Source: Chlamydiales bacterium
GTDB taxonomy: Bacteria > Chlamydiota > Chlamydiia > Chlamydiales > JARBTQ01
Direction of reading: 5' to 3'
Length of the DNA: 38,028 nucleotides
Assembly (NCBI GenBank): GCA_029240075.1
Contig: JARBTQ010000026.1
Location: 1-38,028, forward strand
Shown: positions 1 through 7,807 of the stretch, in pieces
Layout: each line of letters begins with the position of its first letter
Numbering within the stretch: position 1 is the stretch's first letter
Notes under the pieces: model-generated
The model's input: the letters and a program-made list of their open reading frames with translations, nothing else
Told to the model about the DNA's origin: nothing
Databases searched by the model: none
Program-made: the position numbers and the translations under genes

Positions 1-74
1 GAACATCCATAGACTTAACTTATTTAATGTAGTATAAGCAAAAAGTTTACGATACCTTTATTTTACTTGCCTAC

Positions 75-116
75 CAAAAAATTATAGCGGGAACTGCTGC
101 AATTATAGCTATAATT
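75..116 (-). terminator. Probable rho-independent terminator of the 117-1667 gene
   Basis: Inverted 9-bp arms AATTATAGC (80-88) and GCTATAATT (108-116) lie directly after the stop codon of the minus-strand gene. Read on the minus strand, the stem is followed by a run of T. The inner segment 101-116 is also a perfect 16-bp palindrome, so two alternative foldings are possible. Confidence 0.6.
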
Positions 117-1667
117 TTAATTAGAGTTAGAGTTAGAATTGGAGTTACTTATACTAGATTTTAATTTTATTTCTATCATATTTCGTATATTTTCATATGA
201 ATTTAATGTAAACCAAGCAAGTAACATTAATTTAAACTCCTCAAAATCATTAGATTTGAAATCTAAATTGGGGTAATTGATGTCACGCAGTTCATAAGGA
301 CTTTGCAAGGATAAATAGATCGCATGACGCCTAGATGATCTACCCTTTATATCTAGACTGCTAGCTATAGTAAGTATGCAATTACAAGGGAGCTCTTTAG
401 ATTGTTTCATTTCTGTTAGTTTTGCAAAAAACTGGTCAACTTTTAGGTTTTTGCAACCTTTTACTTGCTGCTCTACAACATCTAATTTCTTACTCACTGA
501 GCTTTCTAAAAATAAGTTATTATCAGAAATACCGCTTCTAATATCGTCTCTAAAAACTTGTCTTTGTATTTTATTTATTTGCTTTTCTTTTATTTCCTGC
601 TGCCCTTCCTTTATTAAACTACTTCGCATTCTTTGTATTGTGGGCATAGTACGACCTAGAATAAATTGAGCTTGTCTAAATCGATTAACGCTATTTGGTT
701 TGAATTCTGAGGTTACTCCATGTAACTTTTCCAAAGCATAATTTAAAGCGGATCCTGCGCAAATTCCTCCGCCTAAATATAAGTTACTCTTATCTTCATA
801 TTTTTGAACTGCACTTCTTTCTTTGATAATACTATTTATATAGGACTTGAATCGATCCGAAGCGAGTTTTCTTTTTAAGGGGGTTACATGCCCGCTTTGT
901 TTTGAATCTAAAAAATATTGTTTAATTTTATTTTTTTGTGTATCTACTTGTATTTGTAACGGAGTATAATTTGATGCTTTTAAAAGAGTAGAAAGATAGT
1001 CATTATACGGTGTAAAATGCTCTGGGTCATTTTGTAAAGATTTTTCTAAAGTCTCCTTAGCTTTATCATACGTTGAAAGTTCTTGACTACTGACTTTTGC
1101 TGAGAAAAATCTTCCAATACTCCTCTTTATAAGAATTTGCCGTCCTAGTTTCTGATCCTCTTTACAACGCTTATAATTATTTACAAGCTGTTCATATTCC
1201 TCAAAATCTTTTAAAACATTCAATGCTGTAAGAAAAACTTCTTTTTTAGCATCAGATTCCGCCAAAGCTGCCTGCTGCTTATTTAAATAGTCAATAATCT
1301 CTTTTCGCTTATCTTCAATCAAGCCTTTTAACTCGCTCTTACCTGCAGAAATGATTATTTGGCATAAATTTGAAGAGTTTTCTAGGACATCGCCTTCAAA
1401 GTCATCATCGCTAGCATCTTTAAATGAGATCATATAGTCTTGCATCGACTTGTTTGCTAAAAGATACCCATCTAATTTTTTTAAAGCTTTTGAAGAAACA
1501 TCGGTCACAAGACGTGCTATATTTGAGTGAAGATAATCATTGATCTTTTTTACTTGAGCTTTTCCCATCAAACCTATCTCAAGTTCAGAAGCTTGATTAA
1601 TTTGCTCACAAGTTTTTATAAAATCATTTGGTTCAAAAGATAACGAATTAAAATTATTTATATTCAT
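117..1667 (-). CDS. Hypothetical protein, candidate papain-like (C58/YopT-type) cysteine protease
   Basis: This is a 516-residue protein with no family I recognise with certainty. The first 290 residues are charged, helical and probably coiled coil. Residues 299-311 carry a G-G-G-I-C-A-G-S pattern with Cys303. Near the C-terminus are R-R-H-A-I-Y (His448) and R-D-I-N-Y-P-N (Asp462). The order Cys, then His about 145 residues on, then Asp 14 residues later resembles the triad of YopT/AvrPphB-type C58 peptidases, where the last spacing is about 15. No signal peptide or membrane segment is seen. The N-terminus is rich in Asn and Ser, which would suit a type III secreted effector, but that is inference. 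The last residues are an alternating Ser-Asn run encoded by a hexamer repeat. It could also be a non-enzymatic chlamydial orphan. Confidence 0.6.
   Translation of the reverse strand: MNINNFNSLSFEPNDFIKTCEQINQASELEIGLMGKAQVKKINDYLHSNIARLVTDVSSKALKKLDGYLLANKSMQDYMISFKDASDDDFEGDVLENSSNLCQIIISAGKSELKGLIEDKRKEIIDYLNKQQAALAESDAKKEVFLTALNVLKDFEEYEQLVNNYKRCKEDQKLGRQILIKRSIGRFFSAKVSSQELSTYDKAKETLEKSLQNDPEHFTPYNDYLSTLLKASNYTPLQIQVDTQKNKIKQYFLDSKQSGHVTPLKRKLASDRFKSYINSIIKERSAVQKYEDKSNLYLGGGICAGSALNYALEKLHGVTSEFKPNSVNRFRQAQFILGRTMPTIQRMRSSLIKEGQQEIKEKQINKIQRQVFRDDIRSGISDNNLFLESSVSKKLDVVEQQVKGCKNLKVDQFFAKLTEMKQSKELPCNCILTIASSLDIKGRSSRRHAIYLSLQSPYELRDINYPNLDFKSNDFEEFKLMLLAWFTLNSYENIRNMIEIKLKSSISNSNSNSNSN
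121..144. repeat. Hexanucleotide tandem repeat in the 3' end of a CDS
   Basis: Four 6-bp units (TTAGAG, TTAGAG, TTAGAA, TTGGAG) stand next to each other just inside the stop codon of the gene above and encode alternating Ser-Asn on the minus strand. Being a multiple of three, copy change would alter tail length without shifting frame. Confidence 0.75.
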
Positions 1668-1842
1668 AGCATTAACATTTATCTGGTTTATTTAATAATG
1701 CGAATATAATAATAAAAAATTAAAGTAAATATTTAATTTGAAAAATATAATTCAATATATAATTTTAAAATTATCAAATAAAAAAACTAATTATATATAA
1801 CCTGCTAAGAGATTAATGCTTATAATCTATTCTTAGAGTAAT

Positions 1843-1863
1843 TCTTCTTTCGAAACTCGTTTA
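1843..1863. repeat. Dispersed repeat, copy A (degenerate)
   Basis: Contains TTCTTTCGAAACTC, the core shared with copies near 5.87, 19.59 and 35.12 kb. A second half-site, TCTTCGAAAA, lies at 1971-1980. Only the first part of the longer element seen at 5.87 and 35.12 kb is preserved here. Confidence 0.4.
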
Positions 1864-1999
1864 ACAGGATCTATTGAGTCATCAACAATGAAAATTCAAA
1901 AGAAGTTTGATAATAAATTTTATGTAGCGAAAAAATGAAGAAATTTAGTTTTTAGATAATACTTAGAAAATCTTCGAAAAACATCTAAATAAGAAATAA

Positions 2000-2031
2000 A
2001 ATAAGCTGCATTAAAAAATTTGCAGCTTATT
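2000..2031 (-). terminator. Rho-independent terminator after the ferredoxin gene
   Basis: Perfect 11-bp inverted arms AATAAGCTGCA (2000-2010) and TGCAGCTTATT (2021-2031) enclose a 10-nt loop. On the minus strand the stem lies about 20 nt beyond the stop codon and is followed by a T-rich tract. Confidence 0.85.
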
Positions 2032-2049
2032 GTCTAGTAGAATGAAGAA

Positions 2050-2313
2050 TTAGAAGCTAAATTTAACAGTGCCTCTTTTAATAGTACATTGACATGCTAG
2101 GCGCTCATCTTGCATTTCCCCTAAGAAATCTTCTTCCGCTTTGTTAAAAGGGGATAAATTTTCCATTCCTTCTGTTACACGGATGACACAAGTTCCGCAA
2201 GCTCCTTCTGTGCAAGCAAAAGGCACACCTATCTCTTCGCATGGTTCTATAATTTGGGAACCATCTGCTAACTCAAATTCTTCGCCCGTATCTGTAAAAA
2301 TTAATTTTGCCAT
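2050..2313 (-). CDS. [2Fe-2S] ferredoxin, plant/adrenodoxin fold
   Basis: An 87-residue small electron carrier expected to act in the cytosol. The ligand pattern is C-T-E-G-A-C-G-T-C (Cys34, Cys39, Cys42) with the fourth ligand Cys74 in R-L-A-C-Q-C. This is the CX4CX2C...C layout of the ferredoxin beta-grasp family, and the length is normal for a single-domain ferredoxin. Cys25 and Cys76 are extra. Electron donor and acceptor cannot be inferred from the context. It lies 42 bp downstream of clpX on the same strand with its own terminator after it, so it may be the last gene of the tig-clpP-clpX transcript. Confidence 0.9.
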   Translation of the reverse strand: MAKLIFTDTGEEFELADGSQIIEPCEEIGVPFACTEGACGTCVIRVTEGMENLSPFNKAEEDFLGEMQDERLACQCTIKRGTVKFSF

Positions 2314-2355
2314 TTTAAAATAAATCCATCTATCATTATGTTATTTAATTATTTT

Positions 2356-3606
2356 TTAGCTTGCTTGCTCTGTTGAATGTCTTATGATTACCGGCGGCTC
2401 TTTATTGACTACCGTACTTCTTTCTATGGTAATCTCTTTCACAGTTGGATCTGATGGAACATCGAACATCAGGTCTCTCAGGATATTTTCAATCATCATA
2501 CGTAACGCACGTGCACCAGTTCCTGCTTCAACAGCTTTATGTGCAATAGCGTGTAGAGCATCTTCAGTAAAATTGAGTTTGACCCCTTCCTGTGCAAAAA
2601 GCTGAGTATACTGTTTGACAATAGCATTCTTTGGTTGTGTTAAAATAGTTACCAATTCACTCTCTTTGAGCTCAGAACAATTAACAATACAATTAAAACG
2701 TCCGATAAACTCAGGAATCATCCCGAACTGAACTAAATCCTCTGTCTCAACTTGCGATAGAAGAAACCCTTTCTCATCAATTAAGGCATCCCTTTCCTGT
2801 TGAGTTCCGCCAAAGCCAATAGTTGTTTGCCCTAAGCGCTTAGCTATGATTTTATCAAGGTTTACAAAAGCCCCTCCTACGATAAACAGGATATTGTCTG
2901 TATTTACTTTGATATAGTCTTGATTAGGATGCTTGCGCCCCCCTTTAGGCGGAACATTAGCTGTAGTCCCTTCTATAATCTTAAGTAAAGCTTGCTGGAC
3001 CCCTTCCCCTGAAACATCGCGCGTGATCGACACATTGCCTGTCGTACGACGAATCTTATCGATCTCATCAATATAAATAATTCCCCTTTCAGCACGTCCA
3101 ATGTCGTAATCAGCTTCTTGTAATAGCCTTAATATAATATTTTCGACATCCTCCCCCACATATCCTGCTTCTGTCAACGTTGTAGCATCTGCTATGCTAA
3201 AAGGAACATCTAGAATTCTAGCTAAAGTTTTCGCCATTAACGTTTTACCTGAACCTGTAGGTCCAAGGAGTAGTATATTAGATTTTGCAAATTCAATTTC
3301 GCGCGATTCTGTATTGGCCATCGCATTGATCCGCTTGTAGTGATTATATACTCCGACTGCTATGGTTTTTTTAGCACTCTCCTGCCCAATAATATATTCG
3401 TCCAAACGTTCTTTGAGTTCTTTCGGTTTTAATATTTTAAATTCTTCGGTTGTTGTAGCTTTCTTTTCGACAATACCCATACACAAACGTATGCACTTGT
3501 CGCAGATATAGGCATGAGGCCCTGAAATAAGTTTTTCTACCACATCTTCCGTTCTTCCACAAAAAGAACAACTAGCAATTTCTTTTGGCATCGATTTTTT
3601 TGACAT
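2356..3606 (-). CDS. clpX: ATP-dependent Clp protease ATP-binding subunit ClpX
   Basis: 416 residues, the normal length for ClpX. It is the AAA+ unfoldase that recognises tagged substrates and feeds them into ClpP. The N-terminal zinc-binding domain has C-S-F-C (Cys13, Cys16) and C-D-K-C (Cys35, Cys38). The Walker A is GPTGSGKT (about residue 114), followed by Walker [10 protein letters not shown]. The sensor and GAR region G-A-R-A-L-R lies near the C-terminus. The ClpP-docking loop is present as T-I-G-F-G-G. It is the third gene of a tig-clpP-clpX order, separated from clpP by 156 bp that contain a strong hairpin (3662-3692), so clpX expression may be set separately from clpP. All key motifs are intact. 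Confidence 0.98.
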   Translation of the reverse strand: MSKKSMPKEIASCSFCGRTEDVVEKLISGPHAYICDKCIRLCMGIVEKKATTTEEFKILKPKELKERLDEYIIGQESAKKTIAVGVYNHYKRINAMANTESREIEFAKSNILLLGPTGSGKTLMAKTLARILDVPFSIADATTLTEAGYVGEDVENIILRLLQEADYDIGRAERGIIYIDEIDKIRRTTGNVSITRDVSGEGVQQALLKIIEGTTANVPPKGGRKHPNQDYIKVNTDNILFIVGGAFVNLDKIIAKRLGQTTIGFGGTQQERDALIDEKGFLLSQVETEDLVQFGMIPEFIGRFNCIVNCSELKESELVTILTQPKNAIVKQYTQLFAQEGVKLNFTEDALHAIAHKAVEAGTGARALRMMIENILRDLMFDVPSDPTVKEITIERSTVVNKEPPVIIRHSTEQAS

Positions 3607-3661
3607 TATCTCTCAAGGGGTATTAGTTAGAGTGAGCATTTTAGTTATCTATTCTACAGAA

Positions 3662-3692
3662 CGATTTAGTAAGGGTCAACCCTACTAAATCG
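3662..3692. promoter_or_regulatory. Strong inverted repeat between clpP and clpX
   Basis: Arms CGATTTAGTAAGGGT and ACCCTACTAAATCG pair over 14 bp with one bulged A and a very short loop. On the minus strand it lies 71 nt after the clpP stop and 56 nt before the clpX start. No T tract follows it on either strand, so it is not a classic terminator. It could be an operator, an RNA-processing site or a partial attenuator. Confidence 0.5.
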
Positions 3693-3762
3693 AAGATGTT
3701 TAATTCATAAGTTAATTTGCAAACTTAAGATTAGGAACGATAGAAAAAAGGAAAAAGGCTAT

Positions 3763-4377
3763 CTAGCTGCTACTTTTATCACCAGCTTTTATAGTTTGAT
3801 TTTTAGAAATAACTTCATCAATCAACCCATATTTAATAGCTTCTTGAGGATCCATATAATAGTCTCTCTCAGAATCGCTCAGAATTTTTTCTATTGATTG
3901 CCCTGTGCAATCTGCCATAACCTCTGCTAATAGTTGCTTTAGCTTTAGAATTTCAGCAGCCTGTACAGCAATGTCTGCAGAAGTTCCTCCTACGCCACCC
4001 CAAGGTTGATGAATCATCAATCTACTGTGAGGTAAAGCATATCTCTTTCCTTTTGTCCCTGCAGCTACTAAGAAAGCTCCCATAGATGCAGCTTGCCCAA
4101 TACAATAGGTATTTACATTGCATCCTACATATTTCATAGTGTCATAAATAGCTAAGCCTGCTGTGATCGAACCACCTGGTGAATTGATGTAAATATGGAT
4201 ATCTTTTTTAGCATCTTCCATGACTAAAAATAGTAGCTGCGCAACGACTACGTTGGCCACGTGATCATTGATTTCTGTTCCGATGAAAATAATCCTGTCT
4301 TTTAAAAGACGGGAATAGATATCCATAGAGCGTTCACCACGACCAGTGTCTTCAATTACGTACGGCGTTAGAGACAT
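3763..4377 (-). CDS. clpP: ATP-dependent Clp protease proteolytic subunit ClpP
   Basis: 204 residues, typical of ClpP. It forms the tetradecameric serine protease chamber that works with ClpX (next gene) or other Clp ATPases. The catalytic triad is visible: Ser98 in G-Q-A-A-S-M-G, His123 in M-I-H-Q-P and Asp172 in R-D-Y-Y-M. The start at 4377 is supported by an AAGGAAGG ribosome site about 8 nt upstream. Chlamydiae carry two ClpP paralogues. The one next to clpX is called ClpP2 in Chlamydia trachomatis and has the complete triad, which fits this gene. Spacing to tig is 38 bp, consistent with co-transcription. Confidence 0.98.
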   Translation of the reverse strand: MSLTPYVIEDTGRGERSMDIYSRLLKDRIIFIGTEINDHVANVVVAQLLFLVMEDAKKDIHIYINSPGGSITAGLAIYDTMKYVGCNVNTYCIGQAASMGAFLVAAGTKGKRYALPHSRLMIHQPWGGVGGTSADIAVQAAEILKLKQLLAEVMADCTGQSIEKILSDSERDYYMDPQEAIKYGLIDEVISKNQTIKAGDKSSS

Positions 4378-4415
4378 TCGCTTACCTTCCTTGCTTATTT
4401 TATATTAAGTTCGTT

Positions 4416-5720
4416 TTAGACCAACTTAGCTTTATTCAGAACGTGATCGACTGCTTTTTTCATCATTAAACTTTCTTTAATGTTTTCATAAATTCCTATA
4501 AGAGAATCTTTTGTCAAAGCTTCATATTGTTCAGGATAAAGAAATCTGTATCTCATCAATTGTTCATTAAATACAGAATTTACCTCTTCTTTTGCAACCT
4601 CTAACTTCGCATCATGTACTAATTGTTGTAATAGAAGGCTAGTTTTCACATATTTCATTGCTTGATTCCAACTTCTCTCTTCAAGTTGTTTTCTTTGCTG
4701 CTCTTTTTCCTCAACTGAAAGCTTAGGGGAGATCATTTGCAACATCTCTTGCAAAGGCTCTTTTTGGCGTTCTTGAATTAAAGAATAAGGGAGATCAAAT
4801 GAATACTTAGCATTGAGGTAATCCATAAGAACAGATTCTAATTTCTTATTTTTCACAGATTCTGCTTCATTTTGCAATGACTGACGGATACGCTCTTTGA
4901 ACTCTTCATCATTTTTAGCTCCAAACTTAGAGACAAACTCTTCCGTTAATTCAGGCCATTTATAGCTGCGAATAGCTTGTACTGTAACACGGCATAAAGA
5001 GGGGCGGAAAATCTCTTTGATCTCTTGATCTGCTTCTGGGTCCAATTCATTTGCAACTTCGTAGCTTTCATTAAGATTCTTACCAATTATAGAACGGTGT
5101 ACCCAATCTGCCATTCTACCTGCACCTACTTTAAAGGTTTCATTAGTGCAAACAACTTGGTCAAAATCAAGATCCTTAATTTCTACTGAAACATAATCTC
5201 CTTCCTGTACAGGACGGTCCGTAATCTCTATTGTTTCTGCGAATTGAATAAGCCTTTCCTCTAATTTGTCTTGGAAATCTTTTTCTGAAACAGGCTTTAC
5301 TTCAATATTTTTTAATTCAAGATTCTCAAGCTCAATTTTAGGGATAGGTGCAAAAATTTCACATTCAAATTCAATTTCAGCCCCTTTTTCCATTGAAAAA
5401 TTGATGACTTTTGCTTTTTTGACTTGCGATTGATGCATAAGGCGTAAGCCAGCTAATTTTGTACTTTCAACGATTCCAACTTGTAATATGTTATCTTTTA
5501 ATTCTTGTTCTACATAAGTTGGATAGTGGGACAAGATAAGAGCATCTGGAGCTTTGTTTTTACGGAAACCAGGAATTGAAACTTGTTTATTAATTGCTTT
5601 AATCGCTTCTTTTTGTGGAGTTTTTAGAGCTTCTGGTTCAAAACGGACTTTAATTTGGTGACGGCAATAAGGTTGCGGTTGCACTTCGACATGCATTCCA
5701 TCTTTTGAATAATTTTGCAT
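4416..5720 (-). CDS. tig: Trigger factor (ribosome-associated chaperone)
   Basis: 434 residues, close to the 432 of the E. coli protein. Trigger factor binds the ribosome exit tunnel and shields nascent chains. The ribosome-docking signature is present as G-F-R-K-N-K-A-P (residues 51-58). A middle FKBP-like domain follows (about 165-245) and is degenerate in the peptidyl-prolyl isomerase region. The C-terminal helical chaperone arms are rich in Glu, Gln and Lys. It heads the tig-clpP-clpX block, and a good promoter lies about 120 nt upstream. The start at 5720 is the first ATG; a second ATG eight codons later is possible, and neither has a strong ribosome site. Confidence 0.95.
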   Translation of the reverse strand: MQNYSKDGMHVEVQPQPYCRHQIKVRFEPEALKTPQKEAIKAINKQVSIPGFRKNKAPDALILSHYPTYVEQELKDNILQVGIVESTKLAGLRLMHQSQVKKAKVINFSMEKGAEIEFECEIFAPIPKIELENLELKNIEVKPVSEKDFQDKLEERLIQFAETIEITDRPVQEGDYVSVEIKDLDFDQVVCTNETFKVGAGRMADWVHRSIIGKNLNESYEVANELDPEADQEIKEIFRPSLCRVTVQAIRSYKWPELTEEFVSKFGAKNDEEFKERIRQSLQNEAESVKNKKLESVLMDYLNAKYSFDLPYSLIQERQKEPLQEMLQMISPKLSVEEKEQQRKQLEERSWNQAMKYVKTSLLLQQLVHDAKLEVAKEEVNSVFNEQLMRYRFLYPEQYEALTKDSLIGIYENIKESLMMKKAVDHVLNKAKLV

Positions 5721-5840
5721 ATTTATAAAAATTCCAATGGTTTTGTTTTTAAATTTTAAGACCTAAGAGGCCGAAAAGAAGAAATGCTATTTCTTAAAAG
5801 AGAACGGCTACTTCTTATCTCCTTTTTTGAATTGAGCATG

Positions 5841-5868
5841 ATTATACTGCTATAGGCTTTTTTTTCAA
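5841..5868 (-). promoter_or_regulatory. Sigma70-type promoter upstream of tig
   Basis: On the minus strand TTGAAA (5868-5863) is separated by 16 nt from a perfect TATAAT (5846-5841). The predicted transcript begins about 110-115 nt before the tig ATG. The -35 hexamer abuts the edge of dispersed repeat copy B. Confidence 0.65.
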
Positions 5869-5922
5869 TAGAGCTCTTTCGAAACTCAATTTGCAACTTG
5901 TTATTAAGCTTTCGAAAAAATT
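5866..5922. repeat. Dispersed repeat, copy B
   Basis: Starts CAATAGAGCTCTTTCGAAAC and ends near AAGCTTTCGAAAAAA, with two TTTCGAAA palindromes (5877-5884 and 5910-5917). It aligns over nearly its whole length with copy C at 35114-35170 apart from a few substitutions and single-base gaps. This could be a mini-element or the stranded end of an insertion sequence. Confidence 0.5.
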
Positions 5923-6030
5923 ATAAAAAAGACTTAATATTGCTTTATACAAAGATTACGTCTCTTTTAAAACCTCTTTTTATTAAAATCTAGTAGTTAT
6001 GTTTAAAACAGGTACCCCAACAAAAGGCTA

Positions 6031-7632
6031 TTATAAAATATCTACTAATTGATGGTTCGGGTTTTGTTTGACTGCATATTGCTTATTCCATACGTCGGTA
6101 AAAAGTACTAAAGGCCTGCCTAAACGATCACTAGTAATGGTAGCTTGAGTTGGCTTTTGAAAAGTAGACATGTCCCCTATTAACCAGGCACTACATTCAT
6201 ATGGTAAACGTTGAAAAATAGTTTCTACCCCATATTCATCTTGCAATCGATATTGGAACACTTCAAATTGAAGTTGGCCTACAGCTGCAAAAATGGGTAA
6301 TGTATGGTCATGCGTCTGTAATACCTGTACAGTCCCCTCATCTGCTAATTGCTTAAGTCCTTTATCGAATGATTTGCGCTTTCCAATATCTTTAGGTTGA
6401 ATACGAGCAAAAATCTCAGGCTGAAACTGTGGCAGGGGTTTGAAGTCAAACTGCCCTCCAATAGAGATTGTATCCCCTATCATAAAGACCCCTGGATTTA
6501 TTACACCCATGATATCGCCTGGATAAGCGTAATCGACAGTTGCCCGTTCACCAGCTAGCATACTGTGAGAGCGAGATAATCTAACTTCGCGATTAGTGCG
6601 ATGATGTTTTACAACAAGATCCCTTTCAAATCTTCCAGAACAAATGCGCATAAATGCCATGCTATCACGGTGCCGTTTATCCATATTAGCTTGTAATTTG
6701 AAGATATAAGCACTGAACGTCGGCTTTAAGGGGTCAATTGCAAGATCCTCCCCATTGCTTGATGTCGCTAAACGGCTAGTTGGGTAGGGAGCTAAATTTA
6801 TGAAAGAATCAAATAAAGGTTCAATTCCAAAATTAGTTAGAGCTGATCCAAAAAATACAGGTGTTACTTCTCCTGCTAGAAATCGCTCTCTACTAAAAGT
6901 ATTTCCTGCAATTTCAAGTAACTCTAATTCCCCTTGCAACCTTTTTGTCTCATCATCGCCAACTAATTCTTTGAATTCAGTAGAGTTGAGAGCATAACGT
7001 CTGATATCGGCTCGTTGTGATCCCCCTACAGAAGTTTTTTCAAAGATAAGAGCTTCATTGGTAATCCGATCTATTAAGCCTATAAAGTTTTTTCCATGAC
7101 CGATTGGCCAATTCATTGCAAAGGCGCCAATTCCTAAAACATTTTCCACTTCAGTCATCAGATCAAGTGGCTCTCGCCCTGGCATATCCATCTTATTAAC
7201 AAAAGTCAAAACAGGAGTTTTACGCAAGCGGCATACTTCAAACAATTTAATTGTCTGATTTTCGACCCCTTTCACAGCATCAATCACCATGATAGCACTA
7301 TCGGCTGCCGTTAAAGTGCGATAAGTATCTTCCGAAAAATCCTGGTGACCAGGTGTATCTAAGATGTTGACCGTGATCCCTTTGTAGGGAAACTGCATAG
7401 CTGATGCTGTGATTGAAATCCCTCTCTCTTGCTCCATAGCCATCCAATCTGAAGCTGCGGCTTTCCGCCCTTTTCTGCCCTTAACCATACCAGCCGTATG
7501 GATCATGCCAGAATAAAGCAAAAGTTTTTCCGTAAGGGTTGTCTTCCCTGCATCCGGGTGACTAATGATCGCAAATGTACGTCTCTTCTCAACTTCTGCT
7601 GCTATTTCTGTTGCTAAATCTAAAGTGCTCAT
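6031..7632 (-). CDS. prfC: Peptide chain release factor 3 (RF3)
   Basis: 533 residues, normal for RF3. It is the translational GTPase that recycles RF1/RF2 from the ribosome after termination. The N-terminal G domain shows S-H-P-D-A-G-K-T-T (G1), D-T-P-G-H-Q-D-F (G3) and N-K-M-D (G4). The motif R-G-I-S-I-T-A-S-A-M-Q-F separates it from LepA or EF-G, and R-K-A-A-A-S-D-W-M is typical of RF3. Domain II and the C-terminal part (Q-L-Q-F-E-V-F-Q-Y-R-L) are complete. It is divergent from the orphan gene at 7808, so the 175-bp AT-rich gap should hold two promoters. Confidence 0.97.
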   Translation of the reverse strand: MSTLDLATEIAAEVEKRRTFAIISHPDAGKTTLTEKLLLYSGMIHTAGMVKGRKGRKAAASDWMAMEQERGISITASAMQFPYKGITVNILDTPGHQDFSEDTYRTLTAADSAIMVIDAVKGVENQTIKLFEVCRLRKTPVLTFVNKMDMPGREPLDLMTEVENVLGIGAFAMNWPIGHGKNFIGLIDRITNEALIFEKTSVGGSQRADIRRYALNSTEFKELVGDDETKRLQGELELLEIAGNTFSRERFLAGEVTPVFFGSALTNFGIEPLFDSFINLAPYPTSRLATSSNGEDLAIDPLKPTFSAYIFKLQANMDKRHRDSMAFMRICSGRFERDLVVKHHRTNREVRLSRSHSMLAGERATVDYAYPGDIMGVINPGVFMIGDTISIGGQFDFKPLPQFQPEIFARIQPKDIGKRKSFDKGLKQLADEGTVQVLQTHDHTLPIFAAVGQLQFEVFQYRLQDEYGVETIFQRLPYECSAWLIGDMSTFQKPTQATITSDRLGRPLVLFTDVWNKQYAVKQNPNHQLVDIL

Positions 7633-7807
7633 ATCAAAACAATTTGTCGTGCTTTTTATAAAGATAAATAATTAACAAGATTGAAGCAGCTTTAGCCTTA
7701 TTGAGTCAAGTATAATATTTTACAATTCATTACACTATTTGAAATATAAATGTTTTAATTTAATTTAAATTACTTTAATTATTAAATTATTAATAAAGGA
7801 GATTAAA

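Larger units (their letters stand above)
1668..2049. other. AT-rich intergenic region
   Basis: No coding sequence of credible length is visible. The region holds a degenerate copy of the dispersed TTTCGAAA repeat (1843-1863, with a second TCTTCGAAAA at 1971-1980) and the ferredoxin terminator at its right end. The promoter of the leftward gene should lie near 1670-1780, where the sequence is too AT-rich to choose a -10 box. Confidence 0.6.
5721..6030. other. Intergenic region tig-prfC with promoter and repeat
   Basis: 310 bp without a credible gene. It holds the predicted minus-strand promoter for tig (5841-5868) and, directly next to it, copy B of the dispersed repeat (5866-5922). I see no clear terminator after prfC, so some read-through from prfC into tig is possible. 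Confidence 0.6.
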
